Below, piece by piece: positions 28,802-37,787 of a stretch of 64,000 nucleotides of DNA. Made by a program: the position numbers and the translations under genes. The DNA comes from Lachnospiraceae bacterium JLR.KK008 (GTDB lineage Bacteria > Bacillota > Clostridia > Lachnospirales > Lachnospiraceae), in NCBI GenBank assembly GCA_037015955.1, contig CP143548.1, forward strand, positions 830,001 through 894,000. Direction: 5' to 3'. Every line of letters starts with the position of its first letter. The stretch's first letter is position 1. The notes beneath the pieces were generated by a model. It did not search any database and was not told the origin of the DNA. It saw only the letters and a list, made by a program, of their open reading frames with translations.

Positions 28802-29059
28802 TTACACTTTTTTCAAGTTAGGGCATAAACCTAAACCGCCATCAATGACAGGTACTCGTCTAAAAGCATTGCGGTGTATGCAATCTTTTTTGTTACATTG
28901 CGTGCAGTCGCATCTCTGATATTCTTCATAGCTCATTTTCCAGTTTGTATTCGTTTCAAAGTGTTCTTTTGTCATATCCTTATGCTTTCCTATTGTCATA
29001 TTCAGGGTGCAGCCATTCAAGAGGATACACCCTGTTTTTACCTGCTCATTCTCTGTCAT
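28802..29059 (-). CDS. Small cysteine-rich hypothetical protein
   Basis: 85 aa, start overlapping the ArdC pseudogene stop (ATGA). Six cysteines, including CDCTQCNKKDCIHRN, suggest a metal-binding knuckle. The end reads GGLGLCPNL. I recognise no family. Its place after an ArdC-like gene suggests mobile-element origin. Confidence 0.6.
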   Translation of the reverse strand: MTENEQVKTGCILLNGCTLNMTIGKHKDMTKEHFETNTNWKMSYEEYQRCDCTQCNKKDCIHRNAFRRVPVIDGGLGLCPNLKKV

Positions 29060-29890
29060 GCTTCATTTAAAATATATTTGACCGCTTTTTCCGCTCTGCC
29101 TGACGCTGATACAATGAATCTGACATCATTCTTTAAAACTGACAGCCAGTTTTGAATATATGCGGTATTGTTGCGAAAACTCTTCGTTGTTTCGATTCCC
29201 ATGATGTTCATCAGGCTTGCACTTGAAATTTCTGCAACTAATTCTTCTTTGCTGTATTCCTCACTACTGAAAGCAACGATCTTCCCTTTTCTTTCTTCCG
29301 CACGATTGCGGCAGTTTTATTTCATTGAGGAATGCGCCGACTTATGGAATGCTGTGGCGTAATATTCATTTGCACTTGTGAACTGTTCAAATAGTGGCAG
29401 GTGTATCAGATCACGAGAGGGTGAATAGTATGCACGATCTCCCGTAGCATGTTCAACCGTTATATGCTCTCTTGTCCAGTAATCAGACAGTACCTTTTCT
29501 GCTTTTTCTATCGGTTCAATACCATTGTCTGTCACTTCATTCGGTAAAGGCTCTACGCCGTCAACCTATGAGATATGAAAGACATTGTAATATCGTAACA
29601 ATGGTATCTGCTTTTCCGTCTTTGTGCCGTCAACCTGTTCTTCTTCTACGGGCCGTATCTTCCAACAATACAACGATTTCTGACTTTTCACCCTTACGAA
29701 CATGACCGCCAAGCGACTGCCATTGCTTGAATGTGGCATACTCTCCATCGTTTTGTAAGATCATTTGATTCAGCAATGAATAAGGCTTTTTGCTGATGCG
29801 GTTGAATGCGCCAGATCCGATGTCTGTCCATGGCTTTTTCCAGGGAATCACGCCTTGCTCTAACTGATTGATGATTCGTTCTGTTACCAT
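29056..29890 (-). pseudogene. ArdC-like antirestriction gene, frameshifted
   Basis: Three pieces in different frames line up with one ArdC-type protein. N-terminal piece 29890 to about 29630: VTERIINQLEQGVIPWKKPW, the ssDNA-binding domain start. Middle piece 29535 to about 29317 carries the zincin-like domain, where the expected HExxH-type motif reads HKSAH. C-terminal piece 29290-29056: EEYSKEELVAEISSASLM, SFRNNTAYIQNWL, KAVKYILNEA. At least two frameshifts and an altered metal motif make it non-functional. ArdC proteins shield incoming element DNA from restriction. Confidence 0.8.
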
Positions 29891-29936
29891 TTCGTATACT
29901 GATTTTGCCCAATCCTGTGATCTCCCAAATAAAAAA

Positions 29937-30375
29937 GTGCAAAGCTATTGACAATTCAATAAACTTTACACTCTTATTTGTGTGATATATGTAGTATGAT
30001 TATGCTATCTGATTGAGCCGCTCTTTTACCCTGCGTAATTCAGTTTCAAGAACATTCACACGTATGGCAAGCATTTCTTTTTCACTTTCTATTTTCATTG
30101 CTGCATGAAGATTTCTTGATAAGTCAAGATGTCCTTCAGCTACACGCTGGATATTGACACGGATTTCATTTTCAAGTGTCAATTTAATATCTGTAACATT
30201 TGTTTCAATCTTTGTTGTACGTTGTTTTAAAACTTGCATTTCTGAAAGAATCAGGTCAAGTTTTTCACTGTCTGTCATCATATCACCGCCTTAATCGTAG
30301 CAACTGGATTTATTGGTGATTACAGTATATCACAATCAAAGTGTAAAGTCTATTGAATTGTCAAGGTGCTTTGTG
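29937..30375. mobile_element. Inverted-repeat-bounded small module (MITE-like)
   Basis: About 440 bp with imperfect terminal inverted repeats of roughly 55 bp. The best-conserved 24 bp (29948-29971 against 30341-30364) differ at one base. It encloses one small gene and lies just upstream of the ArdC remnant. No transposase inside. Confidence 0.65.
30000..30281 (-). CDS. Small coiled-coil hypothetical protein
   Basis: 93 aa, preceded by AAGGCGGTGAT. Predicted as nearly continuous helix with heptads (LDLILSEMQVLKQRTTKIE and the C-terminal VLETELRRVKERLNQIA). No enzymatic motif. It fills the inverted-repeat module. Function unknown. Confidence 0.65.
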   Translation of the reverse strand: MMTDSEKLDLILSEMQVLKQRTTKIETNVTDIKLTLENEIRVNIQRVAEGHLDLSRNLHAAMKIESEKEMLAIRVNVLETELRRVKERLNQIA

Positions 30376-30384
30376 TTGCCTGAA

Positions 30385-32058
30385 ATGAAATCTTAAATTC
30401 CACCTTCTCAAACTACAGTAGCATTTACCTCTGCATAAGTAGAGTTTACTTCTTCATACGCTTATGATATGATTCCTCTGCTTTCTGACAGCAGTAGAAG
30501 GAGAAATCATGAGCAATCTTATACCTGGCAATCAAAAACATCTCTCCTTGCAGGATCGGCTTTACATTGAAAAAGCCCTTTCCTCTGCAACATCCTTTAA
30601 AGACATTGCACGCTTCCTCTGCAAAGATCCCTCTACCATTTCTAAAGAGGTCAAAAAGCACCGGCTCAGCGACTGGTATCACAAGGGCACCTTCTACAAT
30701 GCCCATAACTTCTGCATCCACAGATATCACTGTCGAAAAACAAATGTCTGTGGCAAGATCATCCTTTGTGGGATCAAGTGCACCTCCTGTCCATCCTGTA
30801 ACCAGACATGCAGAGATTTTGCCCGGGAACGATGCGGCCGTCTGGACAAGGCCCCTTATGTCTGCAATGGCTGCGACAAGGCGCTCCATAAATGTACCAT
30901 CGCCCACAAATATGTGTACGATGCCCGTTTTGCACACCGTAAATACACTGAGACCCTAAGCTCTTCCCGAAGCGGCTTAAACATGACAAAGACCGAACTG
31001 GCAAAGAAAGACAAGCTGGTTTCCCATCTGGTCTATCAAGGACAGTCCCCTTATCAGATCGTGGCAAACCATCCGGAGCTGGATATGTCCGTCCGTTCCG
31101 TCTACACCTACATCGATAAGGGACTCTTTACAGCCAGGAATATCGACCTGAAACGCAAGACGAAGTTCCGGCCCCGCAAGTGCCACAAAACACAGATTAC
31201 CAACCGTGAAGTGTTTTCAGGCCGCATGTACAGTGATTTTCTCCTGCTCGACCCGGACTATAGAGAGAGGGCCGCTGAAATGGATACCGTACATTCTTCG
31301 AGAGACTCTAAAAAAGTACTGCTCACTTTCTATCTGCGCAAGGAAAAGCTGTTTCTTGCCTTCCTGATGAACCGATGCACAACCGGCGCTGTCCGCATAG
31401 TCTTTGACCGGCTTAAAAACCGTCTGGATACCGATTTCCATCTTCTGTTCCATACCGTCCTTACAGACCGGGGTTCGGAATTCGGTGACCCAGACTCTCT
31501 GGAAACCGACATATACGGAGAAAAATGCTCCAGCGTCTTCTACTGTGACCCTATGCGAAGCGGACAAAAAGGCGGTGTTGAAAACGCACACACCCTGCTC
31601 CGGATGGTTCTCCCAAAAGGCACCAGTTTTGAATTCCTGACCCAGTGGGATGTGAACCTGATCGTAAACCACATCAACTCCATGCCGCGGGAAAGCCTTG
31701 GCGGGCGCACTCCTTATGAAGCAGCATTATGGACTTATGGGGCCCGCACTTTAAAAGCACTTCAGCTTAGACCGATTCCTCCCGATGAAGTCAACCTGAC
31801 GCCTAAGCTGATACGCTTTAACCACTAACCACCACAAAAAATCTGCTGTCAGACAGGAAATAGACTTTTCACATTTCATATGTTCGGCTGGTGGAATTCA
31901 GTCTTGCACACTGCATTTCCAGCGGTCTGTTTGTCATGTCATCCATTCGATTATTTTGCAGGAAGTTGCTTCTATTATAAACGAATTCCTATCAATTTGC
32001 CTAAAAAAATTTGATAAAATCGCCAACTATTAAAATAGGGTGGAATTTAGTCCTGCAC
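30385..32058 (+). mobile_element. IS30-family element (ends approximate)
   Basis: Left end near AAATTCCACC (30385-30404). Two candidate right ends share GGTGGAATT-AGTC-TGCAC, at 31890-31909 and 32039-32058. Taking the outer one gives about 1.67 kb and the inner one about 1.53 kb. The second right end may be a leftover of an earlier insertion. Confidence 0.7.
30509..31828 (+). CDS. IS30-family transposase
   Basis: 439 aa, ribosome binding site GAAGGAG. N-terminal HTH (LSLQDRLYIEKAL, FKDIARFLCKDPSTISKEV), a cysteine-rich segment typical of this IS30 subgroup (CGIKCTSCPSCNQTC), and a DDE core with EMDTVHS, LTDRGSEF and KGGVENAH. Intact. Confidence 0.92.
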   Translation: MSNLIPGNQKHLSLQDRLYIEKALSSATSFKDIARFLCKDPSTISKEVKKHRLSDWYHKGTFYNAHNFCIHRYHCRKTNVCGKIILCGIKCTSCPSCNQTCRDFARERCGRLDKAPYVCNGCDKALHKCTIAHKYVYDARFAHRKYTETLSSSRSGLNMTKTELAKKDKLVSHLVYQGQSPYQIVANHPELDMSVRSVYTYIDKGLFTARNIDLKRKTKFRPRKCHKTQITNREVFSGRMYSDFLLLDPDYRERAAEMDTVHSSRDSKKVLLTFYLRKEKLFLAFLMNRCTTGAVRIVFDRLKNRLDTDFHLLFHTVLTDRGSEFGDPDSLETDIYGEKCSSVFYCDPMRSGQKGGVENAHTLLRMVLPKGTSFEFLTQWDVNLIVNHINSMPRESLGGRTPYEAALWTYGARTLKALQLRPIPPDEVNLTPKLIRFNH

Positions 32059-32060
32059 TG

Positions 32061-32192
32061 GAATTTACTTTTTCAAGTCAGCAGAACACGACAAATGTGG
32101 GAAAGGAATCGCTTGAAAGGCGGCTGACTCCGGTGTATAATCTGCTTATTTCTTTTCGGGATTGTTTTGGAGGAATGATGGGTAAATGGTGA
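32061..32192 (+). pseudogene. 3' fragment of an unidentified gene
   Basis: Open from the IS30 edge to TGA 32192, 43 codons without an upstream start. The stop overlaps the ATG of TraX (32186), as in a coupled gene pair. The last residues (RDCFGGM) and 18 bp of DNA are shared with the 3' part of the ROK domain at about 23825. It may be a sugar-kinase-like tail or the end of the gene once controlled by the T-box; neither is proven. Confidence 0.45.
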
Positions 32193-32983
32193 AAAATAAG
32201 GTGGATCAAGGAATTTTTCAGAAGAAATGCAGATTTCTGACTGGCAGTATGCTGAAATGGATTGCCGTAGTTACAATGCTGGTCGATCATCTGGCGATTG
32301 TTGCGCTCAAAGGCTATGCCAATGCGCAGATCGCAAATTTAACCAGAGAACAGATGGAGCGCTGGAACATGACGTATCGGTGTATGCGTCATATTGGCAG
32401 AATATCTTTTCCGTTGTTTGCGTTTCTGCTTGTGGAAGGATTTTATTATACGAAGAACAGGAAACAGTATGCGTGGCGTCTGCTGCTGTTTGCACTGCTG
32501 TCGGAAGTGCCCTATGATCTGGCGATTTATGGGAAGGTTTGGGATTTCAGAGGACAGAATGTTATGTTTTCCTTATTTCTGGGACTGACAGTTCTGTCAG
32601 TAGTCGAAAGAATCCGCAAATGGACATGGAAGAGGCGGGGAGACAGAAGTGTCATACGTCAGTTGATGACGCTTTTCCTGCAAATTTTTACCATTTCGGC
32701 GGGTGCCGCCCTGGCGTACCTGTGCAGGTTTGACTATACGTATAAAGGAATTGCCCTTGTATCGGTATTTTATTATTTTCATTCGTATCGTGTGTCGGCT
32801 GCGATTGCAGGATTTTGTGCATTTTCATGGAATCCTTACAGTCTCCCGGCTTTCTTATTACTTCCCTTCTATAATGGCAGACGTGGACAGAACAGACAGA
32901 AGTGGTTTTACTTTTTCTACCCGCTTCATCTGCTTGCCTTGTATGTGGTTATGCGGGCAATAGACTTTTTCTGCCTGCCATGA
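32186..32983 (+). CDS. TraX-family membrane protein
   Basis: 265 aa. Seven or eight hydrophobic segments. TraX family signature LTGSMLKWIAVVTMLVDH near residue 13, then RHIGRISFPLFAFLLVEGF and a tract RLLLFALLSEVPYDLAI. Family members include an F-pilin acetylase and many chromosomal paralogues of unknown acyltransferase-like function in Clostridia. The ATG is 12 bases after GGAGG, so the start may be the following GTG (32189). Confidence 0.85.
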   Translation: MVKNKVDQGIFQKKCRFLTGSMLKWIAVVTMLVDHLAIVALKGYANAQIANLTREQMERWNMTYRCMRHIGRISFPLFAFLLVEGFYYTKNRKQYAWRLLLFALLSEVPYDLAIYGKVWDFRGQNVMFSLFLGLTVLSVVERIRKWTWKRRGDRSVIRQLMTLFLQIFTISAGAALAYLCRFDYTYKGIALVSVFYYFHSYRVSAAIAGFCAFSWNPYSLPAFLLLPFYNGRRGQNRQKWFYFFYPLHLLALYVVMRAIDFFCLP

Positions 32984-33074
32984 TACAATAAAAATATAGT
33001 GGAACTGGTCGTCTGACACGGTCGATCGGATTGCAAATGGCTGCTAATATTGAACTGGAGGGAGGAGCGGTTAC

Positions 33075-34676
33075 ATGAAATTAACATTTATCGGGGCGGC
33101 TCATGAGGTGACAGGGAGTTGTCATTATCTGGAGGCATGCGGAAAACATATCTTAGTGGACTATGGTATGGAGCAGGGAATCAATGTGTTTGAAAATGTG
33201 CCTCTTCCGGTGCAGGAAAGTCTGATTGACTATGTATTGCTGACACATGCGCACATTGACCATTCCGGTCTCCTGCCGTTATTGTATGCCAGGGGATTTC
33301 GGGGGCAGGTGCTGATGACGGATGCCAGCGCGGACCTGTGCAGCATCATGCTTCGTGACTGTGCACATATTCAGTTACAGGAAGCGGAGTGGAAGAGCAG
33401 AAAGGCGAAACGACATGCTGCCATCCAGGCAGAGGAGCCTCTCTATACGATGGAAGACGCCGACGGCGTCATCAGACAGATCGTGCCCTGTCATTATGAC
33501 AGGATGATCAATCTCTGTGAAGGGATTCATCTGCGGTTCACGGACATTGGACATCTGCTCGGTTCTTCCAGTATCGAGGTATGGGTGGAAGAGAACGGGC
33601 AGCAGAAGAAAATCGTATTCTCGGGAGACATCGGCAATAAAGATCAGCCGCTTATCAGAGACCCGAAGAAGACGAAAGAGGCAGATTATGTTGTGATAGA
33701 ATCCACATACGGAGACCGTCTGCATTCGCTGGAGAAACCGGATTATGTGACGGAGCTGACAGAAATCCTCAGCGAGACGTTTGCCAGAGGCGGTAATGTA
33801 GTTATTCCGTCATTTGCGGTCGGCCGTACCCAGGAGATGCTTTATTTTCTGCGTAAGATCAAGTCGGAACGGCTTGTGAAAAATTTCCCGGATTTTCCGG
33901 TGTATGTGGACAGTCCTCTGGCAGTGGAAGCGACAGGAGTTTTCAATAAAAATATCTATAACTGTTTTGACGAGGAAGCGATGGCGCTCGTCAGGTCGGG
34001 AATCAATCCCATACAGTTTCCGGGACTGCATTTGGCGATCACCAGTGAGGAATCAAAGATGATCAACTTTGATGAGATGCCGAAGGTCATTTTATCTGCC
34101 TCCGGAATGTGTGAGGCCGGACGTATCCGCCATCATCTGAAGCACAATCTGTGGCGGCCGGAGTGCACGATATTGTTTGTAGGCTATCAGGCGGTTGGGA
34201 CGCTTGGCAGGATGCTTGTGGACGGGGTGGACGAGGTGAAATTGTTCGGAGAGATGATCATGGTCAGAGCGCAGATCCACAAACTGGCAGGCATGAGCGG
34301 TCACGCGGATAAGGCCGGACTGCTGGAATGGGTCAGCGGCTTCGAGCAAAAACCGGAACGGATCTTTGTTGTCCATGGCGAAGACACGGTATGCGAGGCA
34401 TTCAGAGACTGTCTGGAAAAAGAGTACGGATTATCGGCGTATGCACCTTACAGTGGTACCCGATTCGATCTGCTGACAAATACCTGTGAGTACGAAGCGG
34501 CGCCGGTATTGCTGAAAAAGAAGCATCATAAGGCGAGCGATGTATTTGCCCGTCTGCTTGCCGCAGGTCAGAGACTGCTGGCGGTGATTCGTAAAAATGA
34601 AGGCGGTACGAACAAAGATCTCGCCAAATTTGCGGACCAGGTTACTTCACTGTGTGACAAGTGGGACAGAGAGTAA
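33075..34676 (+). CDS. Beta-CASP metallo-beta-lactamase-fold hydrolase
   Basis: 533 aa. Zinc motif THAHIDHSGLLP at about residue 56, DIGHLLGSSSIEVW, FSGDIG, then the beta-CASP insertion (IPSFAVGRTQEMLYFL, VILSASGMCEAGR) and the final motif GMSGHADKAGLLEW. This is the layout of RNA-processing exo/endonucleases of the YSH1/CPSF type, also found in bacteria. Likely an RNase; substrate unknown. The ribosome binding site GGAGGGAGG is strong. Confidence 0.88.
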   Translation: MKLTFIGAAHEVTGSCHYLEACGKHILVDYGMEQGINVFENVPLPVQESLIDYVLLTHAHIDHSGLLPLLYARGFRGQVLMTDASADLCSIMLRDCAHIQLQEAEWKSRKAKRHAAIQAEEPLYTMEDADGVIRQIVPCHYDRMINLCEGIHLRFTDIGHLLGSSSIEVWVEENGQQKKIVFSGDIGNKDQPLIRDPKKTKEADYVVIESTYGDRLHSLEKPDYVTELTEILSETFARGGNVVIPSFAVGRTQEMLYFLRKIKSERLVKNFPDFPVYVDSPLAVEATGVFNKNIYNCFDEEAMALVRSGINPIQFPGLHLAITSEESKMINFDEMPKVILSASGMCEAGRIRHHLKHNLWRPECTILFVGYQAVGTLGRMLVDGVDEVKLFGEMIMVRAQIHKLAGMSGHADKAGLLEWVSGFEQKPERIFVVHGEDTVCEAFRDCLEKEYGLSAYAPYSGTRFDLLTNTCEYEAAPVLLKKKHHKASDVFARLLAAGQRLLAVIRKNEGGTNKDLAKFADQVTSLCDKWDRE

Positions 34677-34730
34677 GAAGATACCGTTTGCCCTGTCTTA
34701 TAAACGGGGTGGGATAAAGAGGAGGAACGG

Positions 34731-35225
34731 ATGAATATCATCGCGGCAGTTGACAATCATTGGGCGATCGGCAACAGAAATGATCTGCTTGTGCGGATTC
34801 CCAACGATCAGAAATTTTTCAGGGAAGAGACGATGGGTAAGGTGATCGTGCTGGGACGGAAGACGCTGGAGACGTTTCCTCAGGGAATGCCTCTGCAGGG
34901 GCGAAAGAACATCATTTTGTCGACGAACCGGGACTATCGGGTCAAAAATGCCCTTGTTCTGCATTCGCTGGATGAATTGCTCGACGAGCTGGAAAACTAT
35001 CGTTCGCAGGATATTTATGTTGTGGGCGGCGCAAGTATTTACAGACAAATGCTTCCCTATTGCGATGTGGCGCATATTACGAAAATAGACCGCTGCTATG
35101 AGGCGGACTGCTATTTCCCGGATCTGGATCAGATGCCGGAGTGGCAAATTACGCAGGACAGCGAGGAACAGACATATTTTGATCTGGAATATCTGTTTCA
35201 AAAATATGAGAGGCGGAGCAGGTAA
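34731..35225 (+). CDS. folA: Dihydrofolate reductase
   Basis: 164 aa. NIIAAVDNHWAIGNRNDL at the N-terminus, then MGKVIVLGRKTLETFP, KNIILSTN and IYVVGGASIYRQML, the standard NADPH and folate-site motifs. It reduces dihydrofolate for thymidylate and purine synthesis. GGAGG precedes the start by six bases. Confidence 0.93.
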   Translation: MNIIAAVDNHWAIGNRNDLLVRIPNDQKFFREETMGKVIVLGRKTLETFPQGMPLQGRKNIILSTNRDYRVKNALVLHSLDELLDELENYRSQDIYVVGGASIYRQMLPYCDVAHITKIDRCYEADCYFPDLDQMPEWQITQDSEEQTYFDLEYLFQKYERRSR

Positions 35226-35308
35226 CAGAAAAAAAGCAGCCGGATGTATATTTTATAAAAATTTTAGATTTGAGGAAAAGCAGGAAACATGCGGCTCTGA
35301 CGTTATTA

Positions 35309-35335
35309 TTAGCACTCATTAGAAATGAGTGCTAA
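35309..35335 (+). promoter_or_regulatory. CIRCE operator (HrcA site)
   Basis: Perfect TTAGCACTC-N9-GAGTGCTAA. It lies seven bases upstream of the -35 box of htpG, so HrcA bound here would control the chaperone gene. Confidence 0.95.
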
Positions 35336-35342
35336 TTTTTTC

Positions 35343-35371
35343 TTGACTTCTGGAAGCAGGTAGATTACAAT
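35343..35371 (+). promoter_or_regulatory. Promoter of htpG
   Basis: TTGACT (35343-35348), 17 nt, TACAAT (35366-35371). Confidence 0.75.
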
Positions 35372-35401
35372 CGGAAATAGAATAGAAAGGATGTGAAGCA
35401 A

Positions 35402-37573
35402 ATGGCAGAGAGACAAGGCAATCTGTCGATTAACAGTGATAATATTTTCCCGATCATAAAGAAGTGGTTATATTCGGACCACGACATTTTTTTCCGGGAA
35501 CTGATTTCCAATGGCTGTGATGCCATTACAAAATTAAAGAAACTGGATATGATGGGCGAGTATGCACTTCCGGACGGCTATCAGGCAAAAATACAAGTCA
35601 TTGTCAGTCCGGAGAAAAAGACGCTGACCTTTATCGACAATGGTCTTGGCATGACTGACGACGAGGTGGACGAGTACATCAACCAGATCGCATTTTCCGG
35701 GGCGACGGACTTTATCGAGAAATATAAAGACAAGACGAATGAAGATCAGATCATCGGGCATTTCGGCCTCGGATTTTATTCTGCCTTTATGGTGGCAGAC
35801 GAAGTGCATATCGACTCCCTTTCGTATAAGGAAGGAGCCAAACCGGTCCACTGGGAGTGCGACGGTGGTACACAGTTTACGATGGAAGACGGAGATATGG
35901 AGCAGGTCGGGACAAAGATCACGCTGTTTATCAATGAAGACTGTCTGAAATTCTGTAATGAGTACGAGGCGAGAAGCGTTATTGAGAAATATTGCTCCTT
36001 TATGCCGATCGAGATCTATCTGTCGAAAGAAGACACCAAGGAAACGCAGACGATCAACGAAGATGAAAAGCTGGACAGTGATACGGTACTGGAGACGATT
36101 CAGCCGGAGAAAGAAGACGATCCGGTCAAACTGAAGATCGTAAAGCGTCCGGAGCTGCTCAACGACACCAATCCTCTCTGGGCAAAACATGCCAATGACT
36201 GTACGAAGGAAGACTATCTGGCATTCTACCGGAAAGTATTTATGGATTATAAGGAGCCTCTGTTCTGGATTCATTTGAACATGGATTATCCGTTTAATCT
36301 GAAAGGTATTTTGTATTTCCCGAAGATCAATATGGAATATGAGTCGATCGAGGGCACGATCAAGCTGTACAACAATCAGGTATTTATCGCGGACAATATT
36401 AAGGAAGTGATCCCGGAGTTTTTGCTTCTGCTCAAAGGTGTGATCGACTGTCCGGATCTGCCGCTCAATGTATCGAGAAGCGCCTTACAGAACGACGGCT
36501 TTGTGAAGAAAATTTCCGACTACATCACGAAGAAGGTGGCGGACAAGCTGTCCGGCATGTGCAAGACAGAGAAAGAAGAATACGAGAAATATTGGGACGA
36601 CATCAGTCCATTCATCAAGTTTGGCTGTCTTCGGGACGACAAGTTCTGCGAGAAGATGACGGATTATATTCTGTTCAAGAATCTGGACGGTAAATATATG
36701 ACGCTGCCGGAATGTCTGGAAGTAAGCAAGATTGATCCGGACGAGAGCAAGGAAAACGCTGTCGATGAGAACGGTGAAAAAGTGGAAGCGGAAGTCGTCA
36801 ATGAAAACGGTGAGAAAGTGGAAACGGGAGCAGCCGATGAGAACGGCGGGAAAGTGGAAACGGGAGCAGTCGATGAGAACGGCGGGAAAGTGGAAGCGGA
36901 AGTTGTCGGCGTGAACGATGAGGAATCAGAAGCGGAAAGCAGTGAAGAGGAAAAAAAGGAGAAAGTCATATACTATGTGACCGATGAAAAGCAGCAGGGC
37001 CAGTATATCCGTATGTTCCAGGCGGCCGGTATGGACGCGGTCATCTTGAATCACAACATTGACCAGCCGTTTGTGTCCCAGCTGGAGGCGAAGAATGAAG
37101 GGATTAAATTCCAGCGGATTGATGCTGATCTGACGGATGTCTTCAAGGCCAAGACGAGCAAAAAGGCTGCCAAAGAGTTGGAAGAGCAGGCAGAGTCTGT
37201 GGGCAAGATCTTTAAAAAGGCCTTGAAGAAAGACAAGCTGAAAGTGACTGTGGAGAAGCTCAAAAATAAGAAGATTTCTTCGATGATTACGCTGTCCGAG
37301 GAGAGCAGGCGGATGCAGGATATGATGAAGATGTATGCTATGCCTGGCATGGACGCGGGGATGTTTGGCAATCAGGAAGGAGAGACGTTGATTCTCAACA
37401 GCAGTCATCCGCTCGTTCAGTATGTGCTTGAACATCAGGATGGCGACCATGTAAAGATGTTCTGCGAACAACTCTATGATCTGGCAATGCTCCAGCATGC
37501 ACCGCTGGAGCCGGAAGCTATGGCCAGGTTTGTCACCCGGAGCAATGAGATTATGCTGCTGCTGACTAAATAG
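35402..37573 (+). CDS. htpG: Hsp90-family chaperone HtpG
   Basis: 723 aa from ATG 35402; the in-frame GTG 35393 touches the AAGGA ribosome binding site. N-terminal GHKL ATPase: FFRELISNGCDAITKLK, IDNGLGMT, GHFGLGFYSAFMV. Middle domain with LPLNVSRSALQND, and C-terminal dimer domain. A four-times repeated acidic 12-residue insertion (36761-36904) sits between the middle and C-terminal domains, making the protein longer than the roughly 625 aa of E. coli HtpG. Regulated through CIRCE. Confidence 0.93.
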   Translation: MAERQGNLSINSDNIFPIIKKWLYSDHDIFFRELISNGCDAITKLKKLDMMGEYALPDGYQAKIQVIVSPEKKTLTFIDNGLGMTDDEVDEYINQIAFSGATDFIEKYKDKTNEDQIIGHFGLGFYSAFMVADEVHIDSLSYKEGAKPVHWECDGGTQFTMEDGDMEQVGTKITLFINEDCLKFCNEYEARSVIEKYCSFMPIEIYLSKEDTKETQTINEDEKLDSDTVLETIQPEKEDDPVKLKIVKRPELLNDTNPLWAKHANDCTKEDYLAFYRKVFMDYKEPLFWIHLNMDYPFNLKGILYFPKINMEYESIEGTIKLYNNQVFIADNIKEVIPEFLLLLKGVIDCPDLPLNVSRSALQNDGFVKKISDYITKKVADKLSGMCKTEKEEYEKYWDDISPFIKFGCLRDDKFCEKMTDYILFKNLDGKYMTLPECLEVSKIDPDESKENAVDENGEKVEAEVVNENGEKVETGAADENGGKVETGAVDENGGKVEAEVVGVNDEESEAESSEEEKKEKVIYYVTDEKQQGQYIRMFQAAGMDAVILNHNIDQPFVSQLEAKNEGIKFQRIDADLTDVFKAKTSKKAAKELEEQAESVGKIFKKALKKDKLKVTVEKLKNKKISSMITLSEESRRMQDMMKMYAMPGMDAGMFGNQEGETLILNSSHPLVQYVLEHQDGDHVKMFCEQLYDLAMLQHAPLEPEAMARFVTRSNEIMLLLTK
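36761..36904 (+). repeat. Four tandem 36-bp repeats inside htpG
   Basis: Encodes four 12-residue units of the form VDENGEKVEAEV, with variants VNENGEKVETGA, ADENGGKVETGA and VDENGGKVEAEV. Units differ by a few bases and stay in frame, so copy number could vary without breaking the gene. Confidence 0.9.
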
Positions 37574-37618
37574 GAACAGAGAGCGGACACATTTTCATAA
37601 TAAAGGGACTGACAGTGG

Positions 37619-37643
37619 GACGGGACTCGAAGGAGTCCCGTTT
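37619..37643 (+). terminator. Terminator after htpG
   Basis: ACGGGACTC/GAGTCCCGT hairpin followed by TTTT. Confidence 0.85.
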
Positions 37644-37787
37644 TGTGTTGGTAAAGTGCAAAGGATATGAAAAAAAGTGCGAATTGTACCAGACGTCTCT
37701 CATTGATACGAAAATTTGCTATAATGATCGGCAAAATACTGTACAATGAAACATGGGATGAAGGAAAAGACTTAGGAGGTACGGTTC

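Noticed and set aside
36761-36904. CRISPR array
   Set aside because: The 36-bp units are head-to-tail without spacers and encode part of HtpG. No repeat-spacer array was seen elsewhere in the window.
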